Shown piece after piece: positions 17,308 through 26,286 of a DNA stretch of 64,000 nucleotides (position 1 is the stretch's first letter; each line of letters opens with the position of its first letter). The stretch is from positions 1 to 64,000 of the forward strand of contig JAVBMQ010000124.1 in the NCBI GenBank assembly GCA_031552335.1, in the 5' to 3' direction. The stretch is from JAISFI01 sp031552335. GTDB lineage: Bacteria > Bacteroidota > Bacteroidia > Bacteroidales > Azobacteroidaceae. The translations under genes were made by a program, and so were the position numbers. The notes beneath the pieces were generated by a model that worked only from the letters and a program-made list of their open reading frames with translations, made no database searches and was not told the origin of the DNA.

Positions 17308-20300
17308 ATGAAAAAAAGATTCTTTTTATTACTTTCTGTTATCCTGTGTGGGATATCATTAAGTTTGAATGCTCAGACCTTAAAATTACATTATGACTTT
17401 ACTAGGTCTACTGAAGGAGATCTGACGGTAACTGATCAAATCGGAAACTATAATGGTAGTTTGGCCGGAGGGGCTACCATAGTGGTTGATGCAAATGCAG
17501 GTTGGAATGTTTTACAATTAAATGGGACATCATCAGGGAAACAATATGTAGATATGGATGCTGGAGCATTGATTAAGACATTAGATAATTTCACTATTGC
17601 TACTTACATCTATGCTACAGAAGGTCCATATAATTTTTTATGGTCGTTTTCAAATAGTCTGAATTGTGCCCAAACAACAGGTAAATACATTGGTTATATC
17701 AATAGCGCAGGTCGTTATGGCTATTCTGCTGCAGGGTGGGGTTCTGAAAAAAGAGTTAGTGGTGCTCCTAACTCTCCTTTGTATGCTTGGCATTATATTG
17801 TGTTTACACAAAGCAATGGCGTAGGAGAAATATTTGTTAATGGAGCAAAAGTTAGTACAGCTACTACAATTGATGCCAATATGACACCCAAAAAACTATT
17901 TGAAAGTGAATCTGCAATTTATACTATGATTGGACTTTCTCCTTTTTCTGGAGATGCTCCTCAAAAAGCAAAAATAGCAGATTTTAAAATTTATGATGGT
18001 GGAATGACTACAAGTCAAATTGAAGCACTTACGGTATCGGAATCTAACCGTTTGGGTATATTTATGCCAATCTCCGGTAAACAATATTTGATCAAGAATG
18101 TCACTTATAATAAATATCTTGATTATGATGGCAATCAGCAGGCTTTATTAGCAGATAAAGATGAAGTTTCTTTGTCTCAGCGTTTCACGTTTACTGAAGA
18201 TCGAGGTCTTATAAATAAAAATTCAACATATCCATTAGGTTACAATGCAATACAGGTATCATCTTCTAAATATTTAAGAAGATCATCAGGGAATGCTTCT
18301 AATCAAGGTTTTGCATATTTTACAACAAAGGATACTTGGACTGATAATTTTGTTCTTAATTTTGAATCTACAGCTACAGAAGGTGAATTTAAAATGTGTT
18401 CCAAATATTCATATTCGGTTGTAAATATGGGTGGAACTTTAACAATTCAGGCTAACCGTTATTTTTGTAAAAATCAATCGGATAACAATTTAAGGAGTAT
18501 TATAACCGGAACAGAAGCGGATGTTTGGGTAATTGAAGAGGCGTCGAACATAGTTCCTTCTACACAACTGGATAATGCGATGACCAAAGTTGATGATTAT
18601 ATGTCTCTTGTTAATTTATCTCAGATTCAGGAAAGTGGAGCTGCTGAGTTGCTGGGACAATATACTTATACTGCTTATCAGAATTTATTAACAGCACTTG
18701 CAGATGCACAAACCTATTTAGACAATCATGCAGTGTATTATGTTGAAGAAATATCTGCTCAATCATTGGCTGTAGAAAATGCATTGAATGCTTTCATCTC
18801 TTCTTATAAAATAGAAATAAATACGTTTGCTGCCGGAGAATACCTTATAAGGAAAACTGGAAGTAATTTGTACTGGACAAATATGAAGGCTTATACCAAT
18901 GAAGAAAAACCTCAATTCAAAGAATTATATAATGAAAATATAGATGAGCAGTTTTGGACTGTTTCTCTGGATGGAGGCCGGTATAAAGTAGTTAATCAGC
19001 ATGTGGATGTTTTCAATGAAGTAAGTTATAACCGTTTCATAACTGAAAATGGAGGTTTCCCTCAAGTAAATGGTACTATTTTTAGATCGTATTCAGCAGC
19101 TTACAATACATTCAATTTTTATTATAACGGATCTTCATGTGCTATAACTCGTGCAGGCTCTGCTAGTGCCGGATTCTGGAGATTAGATGCAAATAATCTA
19201 ATTACTTTATGGCCAAGTGCAACATTAAACCCTCTTACCGATTTTGTCTTCGAATTCGTAGATATGAACACAGCCTTATCTGAAGCTGTTACTACCGGAA
19301 GAACTGCTTTCAATGCTGCCACCAGAGGCTACGCCATTGGTGAATATGTTCCGTCTGTATACAATGCTTTCAGCAATGCTTTAGCAGCAGCTTCAGTTAT
19401 TGTTACTGCAGGAACAGCAACATCTCAAAACCTGATTGCTTTTAAGGCTGCCGAAAATTTATTCATAGCTAACACTTCATCTGTGGATCATTTAGTTGTT
19501 GAAGCAGGTGCTTCTGTATCTGCAAATGATTATGTTACCGGTGACATTGTTTTCAAATCAAATGATGCATCAGGAGCTGGTCAATTAACTGATATCCCTG
19601 CTGGAGGTTTAGCTGTTAATGGCCTGGTAATTCTTCAAAAAACAGTTTCTGCTAAAAAATGGTATCCTATCGGATTCCCAGTTGAATTGGCAACAATCTA
19701 TTGTGACGAATTCAAAGAAGGTGAAGATGCCGGTAAATTGGATATATATGATGGTACTATAGGTGACTTCTGGTTGAGAACTTATGATGGAACCAGCTTT
19801 ATTTACAGTTCTACAATCGACAAAGATAAAGGTTGTGTAATCCAGTTCCCGACAGTATTCAACAATAAAGAAGTACTCTTTATCTCTGCTCCGGATCAAA
19901 CATTGTATAATCAATCAACAATCTCGGGTCTTGATGATACCTATCAAATGATTGCCAGTCCTTCTGTTGCTAATATGTCTTTGCTTGACGGAAAAACTAA
20001 TGGTTTAGCAAATTCTCATTATTATGTATATACAATATTAGAAGAAAGTAATGTTCGCTATAGTCATTCTGAAGGTTCTACCAATATATTGAAACCGTTT
20101 GAATCTGTCATTGCAATTAACGTAACAGGAGGTGCCCCGGTATTGAAATCTATAGGTATGGAAGGAAATGAAACCGGATTGGAAGAAGTTAATGTAGCTA
20201 ACGACCCGATAATTGAGGTTCATTACTACAATCTCCAGGGTATCGAAATTCCCAAACCGGTCACTAATGGCATCTATCTTGTGAAAAAAGTCTATGAATC

Positions 20301-20343
20301 CAGGAACGTAGAAATAGTAAAAACCTTTATCAATAAAAAATAA
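17308..20343 (+). CDS. Large secreted LamG / beta-trefoil-like modular protein
   Basis: A 1011-aa protein with a signal peptide (ends LSLNAQ). Visible modules: LamG/concanavalin domain (about 24-245, LKLHYDFTRSTEGDL); the domain shared with the previous gene (about 250-412, FMPISGKQYLIKNVTYNKYL, NRYFCKNQSDNNLRSIITG); a helical segment (412-500); a second trefoil-like domain (507-650, AGEYLIRKTGSNLYW); another helical segment; a beta-rich region (about 730-960); and a C-terminal domain with VHYYNLQGIEIPKP and NGIYLVKK. The likely role is glycan binding at the cell surface; no catalytic residues were recognised. It starts 58 bp after the previous gene and its stop is 1 nt from the next ATG. Confidence 0.7.
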   Translation: MKKRFFLLLSVILCGISLSLNAQTLKLHYDFTRSTEGDLTVTDQIGNYNGSLAGGATIVVDANAGWNVLQLNGTSSGKQYVDMDAGALIKTLDNFTIATYIYATEGPYNFLWSFSNSLNCAQTTGKYIGYINSAGRYGYSAAGWGSEKRVSGAPNSPLYAWHYIVFTQSNGVGEIFVNGAKVSTATTIDANMTPKKLFESESAIYTMIGLSPFSGDAPQKAKIADFKIYDGGMTTSQIEALTVSESNRLGIFMPISGKQYLIKNVTYNKYLDYDGNQQALLADKDEVSLSQRFTFTEDRGLINKNSTYPLGYNAIQVSSSKYLRRSSGNASNQGFAYFTTKDTWTDNFVLNFESTATEGEFKMCSKYSYSVVNMGGTLTIQANRYFCKNQSDNNLRSIITGTEADVWVIEEASNIVPSTQLDNAMTKVDDYMSLVNLSQIQESGAAELLGQYTYTAYQNLLTALADAQTYLDNHAVYYVEEISAQSLAVENALNAFISSYKIEINTFAAGEYLIRKTGSNLYWTNMKAYTNEEKPQFKELYNENIDEQFWTVSLDGGRYKVVNQHVDVFNEVSYNRFITENGGFPQVNGTIFRSYSAAYNTFNFYYNGSSCAITRAGSASAGFWRLDANNLITLWPSATLNPLTDFVFEFVDMNTALSEAVTTGRTAFNAATRGYAIGEYVPSVYNAFSNALAAASVIVTAGTATSQNLIAFKAAENLFIANTSSVDHLVVEAGASVSANDYVTGDIVFKSNDASGAGQLTDIPAGGLAVNGLVILQKTVSAKKWYPIGFPVELATIYCDEFKEGEDAGKLDIYDGTIGDFWLRTYDGTSFIYSSTIDKDKGCVIQFPTVFNNKEVLFISAPDQTLYNQSTISGLDDTYQMIASPSVANMSLLDGKTNGLANSHYYVYTILEESNVRYSHSEGSTNILKPFESVIAINVTGGAPVLKSIGMEGNETGLEEVNVANDPIIEVHYYNLQGIEIPKPVTNGIYLVKKVYESRNVEIVKTFINKK

Positions 20344-20344
20344 C

Positions 20345-20623
20345 ATGAAAGCGACAAAAATAGTATTCATGGCAGTTTGCCTGTTTTTTGCCGGCCAGAT
20401 ATTTGCCTCCACAAGTTTTGATTCCATGAAAGATCGTACAGAATCCTGGTTACAGGGTTCCGATGATCCGAATTTGCGGGGTAGCAGAGCGACAACAGAA
20501 ACAGAAGAAGGTGAACTTTTTGTTGGAACACCTGTACATGACGGACTGTATGTTTTGATAGTTCTTGCCGGAGTCTATATGTTTGTTAGTAAAAGAAGGA
20601 GTTTATCTCAAAAGAGAAACTAA
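20345..20623 (+). CDS. Small exported protein with C-terminal membrane anchor (PVHDGLY motif)
   Basis: A 92-aa protein with an N-terminal signal peptide (MKATKIVFMAVCLFFAGQIFAS), a short acidic/Ser-Thr middle, the motif GTPVHDGLYVLIVLAGVYMF and a basic tail (SKRRSLSQKRN). A motif, then a hydrophobic helix, then Arg/Lys recalls tripartite C-terminal sorting tails. I recall similar short Bacteroidota proteins with P-[VI]-G-D-G-[LI]-[WY]. It follows the LamG protein by 1 nt, so the two are probably translationally coupled and may work together in surface anchoring or export. Function unknown. Confidence 0.7.
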   Translation: MKATKIVFMAVCLFFAGQIFASTSFDSMKDRTESWLQGSDDPNLRGSRATTETEEGELFVGTPVHDGLYVLIVLAGVYMFVSKRRSLSQKRN

Positions 20624-20650
20624 CTATTTTGTATAATGTAGATTGAATAA

Positions 20651-20706
20651 AGACAGTGTGGACTATAAATGAAACACTATTTGTAGTAGTCCCACTGTCT
20701 TTTTTC
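20651..20706 (+). terminator. Rho-independent terminator
   Basis: AGACAGTGTGGACTA (20651-20665) pairs with TAGTCCCACTGTCT (20687-20700) apart from one bulge, followed by six T. It closes the 15.5-20.6 kb operon. Confidence 0.85.
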
Positions 20707-20731
20707 CATAGATGCATTAAATTTTTATATA

Positions 20732-22129
20732 ATGAAGAAATTAGAGTTTGTTTTAGGTTTATTATTTTTGTGTTCAAATCTTATTGCTCAGGAATTATCT
20801 GTTTATCCGGTTGCCAAAGAAATCATCTATTCAAAACATAACGATACGTTTACAGTACAGGTACGTAACCCCGGACAGGAATGGCAGGATTTGTATGAAT
20901 ATAAAGTCACTGTTGATTTAGATAATCCGCAATTAGCTTCAATGGTGCAATTTGATTTTTCAGGAAAAGTGGAAATGCGGGTCAAAGTAAACAATGGGAT
21001 GTTACATGATGTAAAGATTCGCCCGCTGGAAAAAAAGATTACTCCTGTGATCGATCAGGGAATCATTTATTTTACCTTAGACAAACCAGCCAAATTATCA
21101 TTGGAGGTCAACGGTGACCGTTTACACAATCTCCATATATTTGCCAATCCGATGGAAATGGAAAAACCGGATGCAAAAGATCCGCAAGTGCTTTATTTTG
21201 CTCCGGGTGTTCATAAACCGGAAGATTCGTCAATGAATGCTTTTTATGTTAATTCCGGACAAACGGTTTATTTAGCTCCGGGAGCTATCCTTAAGGGAAA
21301 AATTGTTTGTAAACGTGCAGAAAATATCCGGATCATAGGTCGCGGATTTATTGACGAAGCCGAACGCGGAATCGAACTAACAAACTGTAAAAATGTAGAA
21401 ATAGACGGGATTACAATCATTAATCCCACTCACTATACCATATACGGCGGACAAACGGATGGTTTGAAAATCAAAAACCTGAAATCTTTCAGTTGCAAAG
21501 GTTGGAGTGATGGTATTGATTTAATGAGTTGTTCGAATGTATCTATCGATGATATTTTCATGAGAAACTCCGATGATTGTATTGCCATTTATTCCCACCG
21601 TTGGGATTTTTACGGAGATGTCAGAAATTATACGGTAAAAAATGCCATCCTTTGGGCTGACGTTGCTCATCCCATTAATATCGGTTTGCATGGAGATGCC
21701 GAATCAGAAGGAAGTGTAATCGAAAACCTTACATTTTCCAATATTGACATCCTCGACCAAGATGAAGATGACCGGAATTATCAGGGATGTATGGCCTTCT
21801 CGGTCAGTGATAAAAATTTAGTCAGAGATGTCACTTTCGAGAATATCCATATAGAGAATATTCAGGAAGGACAATTATTGAACCTTCGGGTATTGTATAA
21901 TGAAAAATATTCCCACGCACCAGGTCGCGGAATTGAAAATATCTCTTTCAAAAATATCTATTATACCGGTGCCGGAGAAAACCCGTCCATCATCGAAGGC
22001 TATAACGAAAAAGCAATGATCAGGAATATTTCTTTCGAAAATATTGTAATCAACGGGAAAAGAATCAAATCTCTGAAAGATGGAAATATCCAGGTCGGAA
22101 AATTCACAGATAACATTACCTTGAAATAA
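20732..22129 (+). CDS. GH28-like right-handed beta-helix glycosidase
   Basis: A 465-aa protein with a signal peptide (ends SNLIAQ), an N-terminal beta-sandwich (about 20-150) and a parallel beta-helix (about 160-460) of repeats such as CKNVEIDGITIINP. Acidic clusters that align with GH28-type active sites are GWSDGIDLMS near residue 260 and RNSDDCIAIYSHRWDF near 282, followed by NIGLHGDAESEG. GH28 enzymes cleave polygalacturonan or related pectic bonds, but related helix families attack other glycans. The usual GHG and RIK motifs are not obvious, so substrate is open. It lies after the operon terminator and before an MFS permease. Confidence 0.7.
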   Translation: MKKLEFVLGLLFLCSNLIAQELSVYPVAKEIIYSKHNDTFTVQVRNPGQEWQDLYEYKVTVDLDNPQLASMVQFDFSGKVEMRVKVNNGMLHDVKIRPLEKKITPVIDQGIIYFTLDKPAKLSLEVNGDRLHNLHIFANPMEMEKPDAKDPQVLYFAPGVHKPEDSSMNAFYVNSGQTVYLAPGAILKGKIVCKRAENIRIIGRGFIDEAERGIELTNCKNVEIDGITIINPTHYTIYGGQTDGLKIKNLKSFSCKGWSDGIDLMSCSNVSIDDIFMRNSDDCIAIYSHRWDFYGDVRNYTVKNAILWADVAHPINIGLHGDAESEGSVIENLTFSNIDILDQDEDDRNYQGCMAFSVSDKNLVRDVTFENIHIENIQEGQLLNLRVLYNEKYSHAPGRGIENISFKNIYYTGAGENPSIIEGYNEKAMIRNISFENIVINGKRIKSLKDGNIQVGKFTDNITLK

Positions 22130-22135
22130 ACGATA

Positions 22136-22196
22136 TTCTCCAGTAGGGAGTAAATATAGATAATCCCTTGCAAACGAAGCGCAGCTCGGGGGGATA
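22136..22196. repeat. Dispersed ~57-bp repeat, copy 1
   Basis: TAGGGAGTAAATATAGATAA, then CCCTTGCAAA, CGAAGCG and AGCTCGGGG, nearly identical to 52143-52199. CCC and GGG blocks at its ends can pair. It lies between the GH28-like and MFS genes. Confidence 0.8.
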
Positions 22197-22214
22197 GAAA
22201 TAAATAATTTTCAT

Positions 22215-22222
22215 TACTTTTG
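22215..22222 (+). promoter_or_regulatory. Possible -7 box TACTTTTG for the MFS gene
   Basis: It matches TAnnTTTG exactly and would give a leader of about 25 nt. No TTTG is present at the expected -33 position, so the call is tentative. Confidence 0.4.
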
Positions 22223-22252
22223 CTCTTCAAAACTTATTAATACATTTAAAAC

Positions 22253-23434
22253 ATGGAAAACAAAAGTTCAATGTGGATGAAATCCCTGCCGGTATTATTT
22301 GGCTTTTTTGTCATGGGATTTTGTGATATTGTAGGTATTTCTTCCGATTATGCTCAGAAGGCATTCGGATGGTCTAATACAATGACCGGATTTATTCCTT
22401 CGATGGTATTTATCTGGTTCCTGTTTCTCGGTATTCCGGTAGGTATCCAGATGAATAAATGGGGGAGAAAGAAAACAGTTCTGATCAGTATGGTCATTAC
22501 GGTATTGGGTATGATTATCCCACTGATTTCCTATAATAGTGTAACTTGTATGACAGCTTATGCTTTATTAGGCATCGGAAATGCCATCCTGCAAGTCTCA
22601 CTGAATCCTCTTCTGAAAAATGTGATTACCGACGATCACCTCTTAACCAGTAGTTTGACAGCCGGACAGGTAGTGAAGGCAATCTCATCTTTCGTGGGAC
22701 CGTACATTGTTCTTTTTGCGGTTAATTATTTCGGAGGTGGCGATATCCATTATTGGTATTACTGTTTTCCCATACTGGGTGCAATTACTTTATTGTCTGC
22801 TTTATGGTTGATGGTAACTCCTATACCCCAGGAAGCGCCGGAAGATACAAAATCAGGATCTTCTTTTGGAGAAACCCTTTCTTTACTGAAGGATAAAACA
22901 ATCTTACTTTTGTTCTTAGGTATTTTCTTTGTAGTAGGGGTAGATGTGGCAACTAACTTTATCAGTTCCAAATTGATGGCTACCCGCTTCGGATGGACTA
23001 ATGAACAGGCTGCTACTGCTCCGCAGATTTATTTTATCAGTCGTACATTCGGGGCCTTATTGGGTGCATTCCTGATGACTAAAATAGCTGAGATGAAATA
23101 TTTCAAGGCAAATATTATCATTTGTATTGCTGTTTTATTAATGATGGCCTTCGTTGAATCCGAAATGGTAAATATTATTTGTATCGGAGCGGTTGGTTTC
23201 CTATGTTCTTGTATCTTCCCTATTATTTATTCTATGGCCGTTCAAAGACGTCCTGAAAAAGCCAATCAGATTTCCGGTTTGATGATTACAGCTGTTGCCG
23301 GTGGTGGCGCCGTTACTCCGATACTTGGAATCGCAACAGATGCCGTTGGTATTGTCGGTGGAGTTTTTGTTATTTTAGTCTGTGTATTATATTTAACATA
23401 TTGCGCTTTCGGTGTAAAGGTGAAAAGCGCTTAA
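22253..23434 (+). CDS. MFS sugar/uronate permease
   Basis: A 393-aa integral membrane protein with 12 predicted helices, beginning with a short cytoplasmic end and PVLFGFFVMGFCDIVGISSDYA. The loop 2-3 motif is NKWGRKKTVL; the centre has a charged loop (APEDTKSGSSF). The fold resembles Bacteroidota permeases related to FucP-type symporters more than XylE. Placed within a lyase/GH88 cluster it probably imports the mono- or disaccharide product, possibly an uronate or a 6-deoxy sugar. It has its own -7-like box and is separated from the GH28-like gene by a dispersed repeat. Confidence 0.75.
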   Translation: MENKSSMWMKSLPVLFGFFVMGFCDIVGISSDYAQKAFGWSNTMTGFIPSMVFIWFLFLGIPVGIQMNKWGRKKTVLISMVITVLGMIIPLISYNSVTCMTAYALLGIGNAILQVSLNPLLKNVITDDHLLTSSLTAGQVVKAISSFVGPYIVLFAVNYFGGGDIHYWYYCFPILGAITLLSALWLMVTPIPQEAPEDTKSGSSFGETLSLLKDKTILLLFLGIFFVVGVDVATNFISSKLMATRFGWTNEQAATAPQIYFISRTFGALLGAFLMTKIAEMKYFKANIIICIAVLLMMAFVESEMVNIICIGAVGFLCSCIFPIIYSMAVQRRPEKANQISGLMITAVAGGGAVTPILGIATDAVGIVGGVFVILVCVLYLTYCAFGVKVKSA

Positions 23435-23491
23435 AATTTATTTAATCTAGTCCAAAATCCTTTTTTTAGGACTACTTTCCGGTAAAACGCC

Positions 23492-23522
23492 TTTGAGAAT
23501 AGCTTGTAGATGCATACATTTG
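23492..23522 (+). promoter_or_regulatory. Bacteroides-type promoter of the lyase operon
   Basis: TTTG (23492-23495), a 19-nt spacer and TACATTTG (23515-23522) match the -33/-7 consensus with the same spacing as the promoter at 1801-1831. The start of transcription would fall near 23529, 13 nt before the ATG. Confidence 0.75.
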
Positions 23523-23541
23523 CTATTGTAAAAGAAATAAT

Positions 23542-26286
23542 ATGAAGCGTTTTGCCGGAATTTTTTTAATTGTTAATCTTTTAATCTGTCTGATACCATT
23601 GGAAGGAATCGGACAAACTACCATTCCTTTACCGGAAAACCTTCCGCAAAGTCACCCGCGGTTATTAACTACTTCTGCCTATAAACCGACTTTACAAAAG
23701 CAAATAAAAAATGAAACCTGGGCCAAAGAGGTACTCCGGGGAATCAATGATCGCATAGATATTTATGTCGACAGGCATGTTACAGATCCGGAATGGATGC
23801 CCTCACGCCTGATGATGTATTGGAAGAGCAAAGCCACAAATGTATATATTAAAGGTAGTTCATATTCTCATGCGGACGGGGAAGCGCCTGTGCCAACCGT
23901 CCGTTTTGGCAGTTCACGAGGTTTGGCGTCTGTTTATAAGAGGCCCAAATTGGAAGATATTATCCCATATATGGATGATACCAAAGGAGTCTATTTCCAT
24001 CATTCCAATAAACCGGGAAATCCTCTGGAATGGGGAGAACAGGAAAACGCTTCGGGCATAGAGAGCATCAATGAACAGATTATGGGCCTGGGGAAAGATG
24101 CTGCTTTCCTTTATTGGCTTACTGATCAGGAAAAGTATGCCCGGTTTGCTTTCGACCTTTTTGATACTTATATGACAGGGATGTATTACCGTAATGAACC
24201 TGTTGATTTGAACAAAGGTCATGCCCAAACTCTCGTCGGATTGTCTACTTTTGAGGTGATTCAGGAACGTATTTTAGCGGAATTGTCTTATTTGTATGAC
24301 TTTCTGTATCCGTATATAGAAAAAAAGCATCATGATAAAATGGATATGTATGCTGCTACCTTCAAAAAATGGATAGATATCACGATTAAAAATGGAGTTC
24401 CCCAGAATAATTGGGATTTGCACCAGGCTAAGTTCATATTAAAAGTGGCTATGGTATTGGAAGACAATAACAATTATTCCGATGGCAAAGGCCGTGAATA
24501 TTACATTGATTATATATTGAACAAATCGTCAGCCCGTCAGTGGTCTATACCCAGACTGATGGCGTATGGTTATGATTTTAATACCGGTGTATGGAACGAA
24601 TGTCCGGGTTATGCACAGGGAGTAACCAAGGATCTGACAAATTTTATCAGGGATTATGATAATACTTTCAATCAGAATTTATTGCCCTATATACCTGTAA
24701 TGACAAAAGCGGTGGAGATGTTACCGCAATATTTGTTCCCCAATAATAAAATCTCGGCATTTGGAGATTCATATTACAGTGATTTGAATAACGAAGCGAT
24801 AAGCGATATGATTCGTATGGCTCAGAAATACAAAGACAAAAAAAGTGAAGTATTATTCACTCAAATGTATAAGTTGTTCGATCCCAAAGCCGGACAAATA
24901 GATAAAGGAAAGAAACTATCGTCGCAAATTTATTCTTTTTTTACTGCCAAACCATTGCACTTGGATGAGAAAACAGAAAAAGGAAATCTGAGAGAATATG
25001 TAACCCCCACCTTCTATGCTCCTAATGTCAGTTGGTTTGTTCAGCGTAACGGCTATGAAGATAAAACCAATGGAATGATGATCTCTCAATATGCTTCATA
25101 TGGGAATCATGCCCATTCCAATGGAGTTGCTATAGAATTGTATGGAAAAGGTTATGTGCTTGGGGCTGAGTCGGGAATTGGTTCTACTTATTTTGAAAAA
25201 CCTTATCTGGAATATTATTCACAATTCCCGGCCCATAATACGGTGATGGTCGATGGCATTTCCAAATACCCGGAAATGTTGAGTAACCATCCTTTCGATT
25301 TGTTGGCTTGTTATCCGGAATCAGGAAAGAAAAACGGTTATTATCAGGAGATAACTTTCTCAGATGTTTATTTCCTCGAACCGGAGAGCCGGAGCGATCA
25401 GAACCGTTTCCTGAGCATTGTCCGTACAGGTGAAAATACAGGTTATTATATAGATATCTTCCGTTCCCGTAAACAACGGAAGGGTGATAAGTATCACGAT
25501 TATTTTTATCATAACATCGGACAGGAAATGTTTATCCGTGATATAGCAGGGAACGATCTGGATTTACAACCTTCTGAAGAGATGGCATTTGCCGGCGGAC
25601 ATTTATTTGCATTGGATTATCAATGGGATAAAAAATCTGTCAGGACGGATCAGGATTACCAGTCTATTTGGAAAATGTCTATGCCCGACGGAAATCATAT
25701 TTATATGAATCTTTGGATGAAAGGTTATTCCAACCGGGAAGTCTTTTCCGTTAAGTCTCCATCGGCAAAGTCGTTTTCAGGAAATCATGGAATCCCTTAT
25801 GAAGTAGGGAAAGAGCCTTATTTGACATTGGTTGCCCGTCAGCATGGCGCAGCCTGGAATGCTCCTTTTGTCTCAATTTTTGAACCTACGGATGAAAAAG
25901 GCGGAAAATCTATTCAATCTATTCGTTCTTTTGAAGTGGAAAAGTCTTCTCCTGATTTTGTCGGACTAATAGTTACCGGTAAATCCGGCAGAAAGGATTA
26001 TATTTTTTCATCGGTAAAAGAGGAGAATATCTCTTACAACGGATATTCCGTGAATGCAAGCTATACATTGATCTCTGAAAATGGCAATGATTTTACCTTG
26101 TTCATGGGGAATGGAACCCAATTGAAGGCCAAAGGATTTACAATCCATGCTCCGGAAAAAACTACTGCAGTCCTGGAATATAAAAATGGAGCGTATTACT
26201 TTACCTGCGATGCTCCGGTTACTCTGACTGATGCCAATGGAAAAACAACTCAATACAATCAAACCAATTATTCAAAAATAAAATGA
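23542..26286 (+). CDS. Heparinase II/III-family polysaccharide lyase
   Basis: A 914-aa secreted protein with a signal peptide (ends LEGIGQ). An alpha/alpha toroid (about 30-440) carries NNWDLHQAKF (near 288) and WNECPGYAQG (near 350), good places for the catalytic Asn/His/Tyr. The central beta-sandwich has NHAHSNGVAIELYGKGYVLG (near 522) and the downstream segment PAHNTVMVDG, typical of heparinase II/III. Such lyases cleave uronate-containing polysaccharides by beta-elimination, leaving unsaturated ends; the GH88 enzyme further along would process these. Exact PL family and substrate are not resolved. It is first gene of an operon; its stop overlaps the next start by ATGA. Confidence 0.8.
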   Translation: MKRFAGIFLIVNLLICLIPLEGIGQTTIPLPENLPQSHPRLLTTSAYKPTLQKQIKNETWAKEVLRGINDRIDIYVDRHVTDPEWMPSRLMMYWKSKATNVYIKGSSYSHADGEAPVPTVRFGSSRGLASVYKRPKLEDIIPYMDDTKGVYFHHSNKPGNPLEWGEQENASGIESINEQIMGLGKDAAFLYWLTDQEKYARFAFDLFDTYMTGMYYRNEPVDLNKGHAQTLVGLSTFEVIQERILAELSYLYDFLYPYIEKKHHDKMDMYAATFKKWIDITIKNGVPQNNWDLHQAKFILKVAMVLEDNNNYSDGKGREYYIDYILNKSSARQWSIPRLMAYGYDFNTGVWNECPGYAQGVTKDLTNFIRDYDNTFNQNLLPYIPVMTKAVEMLPQYLFPNNKISAFGDSYYSDLNNEAISDMIRMAQKYKDKKSEVLFTQMYKLFDPKAGQIDKGKKLSSQIYSFFTAKPLHLDEKTEKGNLREYVTPTFYAPNVSWFVQRNGYEDKTNGMMISQYASYGNHAHSNGVAIELYGKGYVLGAESGIGSTYFEKPYLEYYSQFPAHNTVMVDGISKYPEMLSNHPFDLLACYPESGKKNGYYQEITFSDVYFLEPESRSDQNRFLSIVRTGENTGYYIDIFRSRKQRKGDKYHDYFYHNIGQEMFIRDIAGNDLDLQPSEEMAFAGGHLFALDYQWDKKSVRTDQDYQSIWKMSMPDGNHIYMNLWMKGYSNREVFSVKSPSAKSFSGNHGIPYEVGKEPYLTLVARQHGAAWNAPFVSIFEPTDEKGGKSIQSIRSFEVEKSSPDFVGLIVTGKSGRKDYIFSSVKEENISYNGYSVNASYTLISENGNDFTLFMGNGTQLKAKGFTIHAPEKTTAVLEYKNGAYYFTCDAPVTLTDANGKTTQYNQTNYSKIK

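Noticed and set aside
23440..23476. Terminator after the MFS gene
   Set aside because: TAGTCC/GGACTA pairs over only 6 bp with a long loop and the T-run lies inside the loop; too weak to call.
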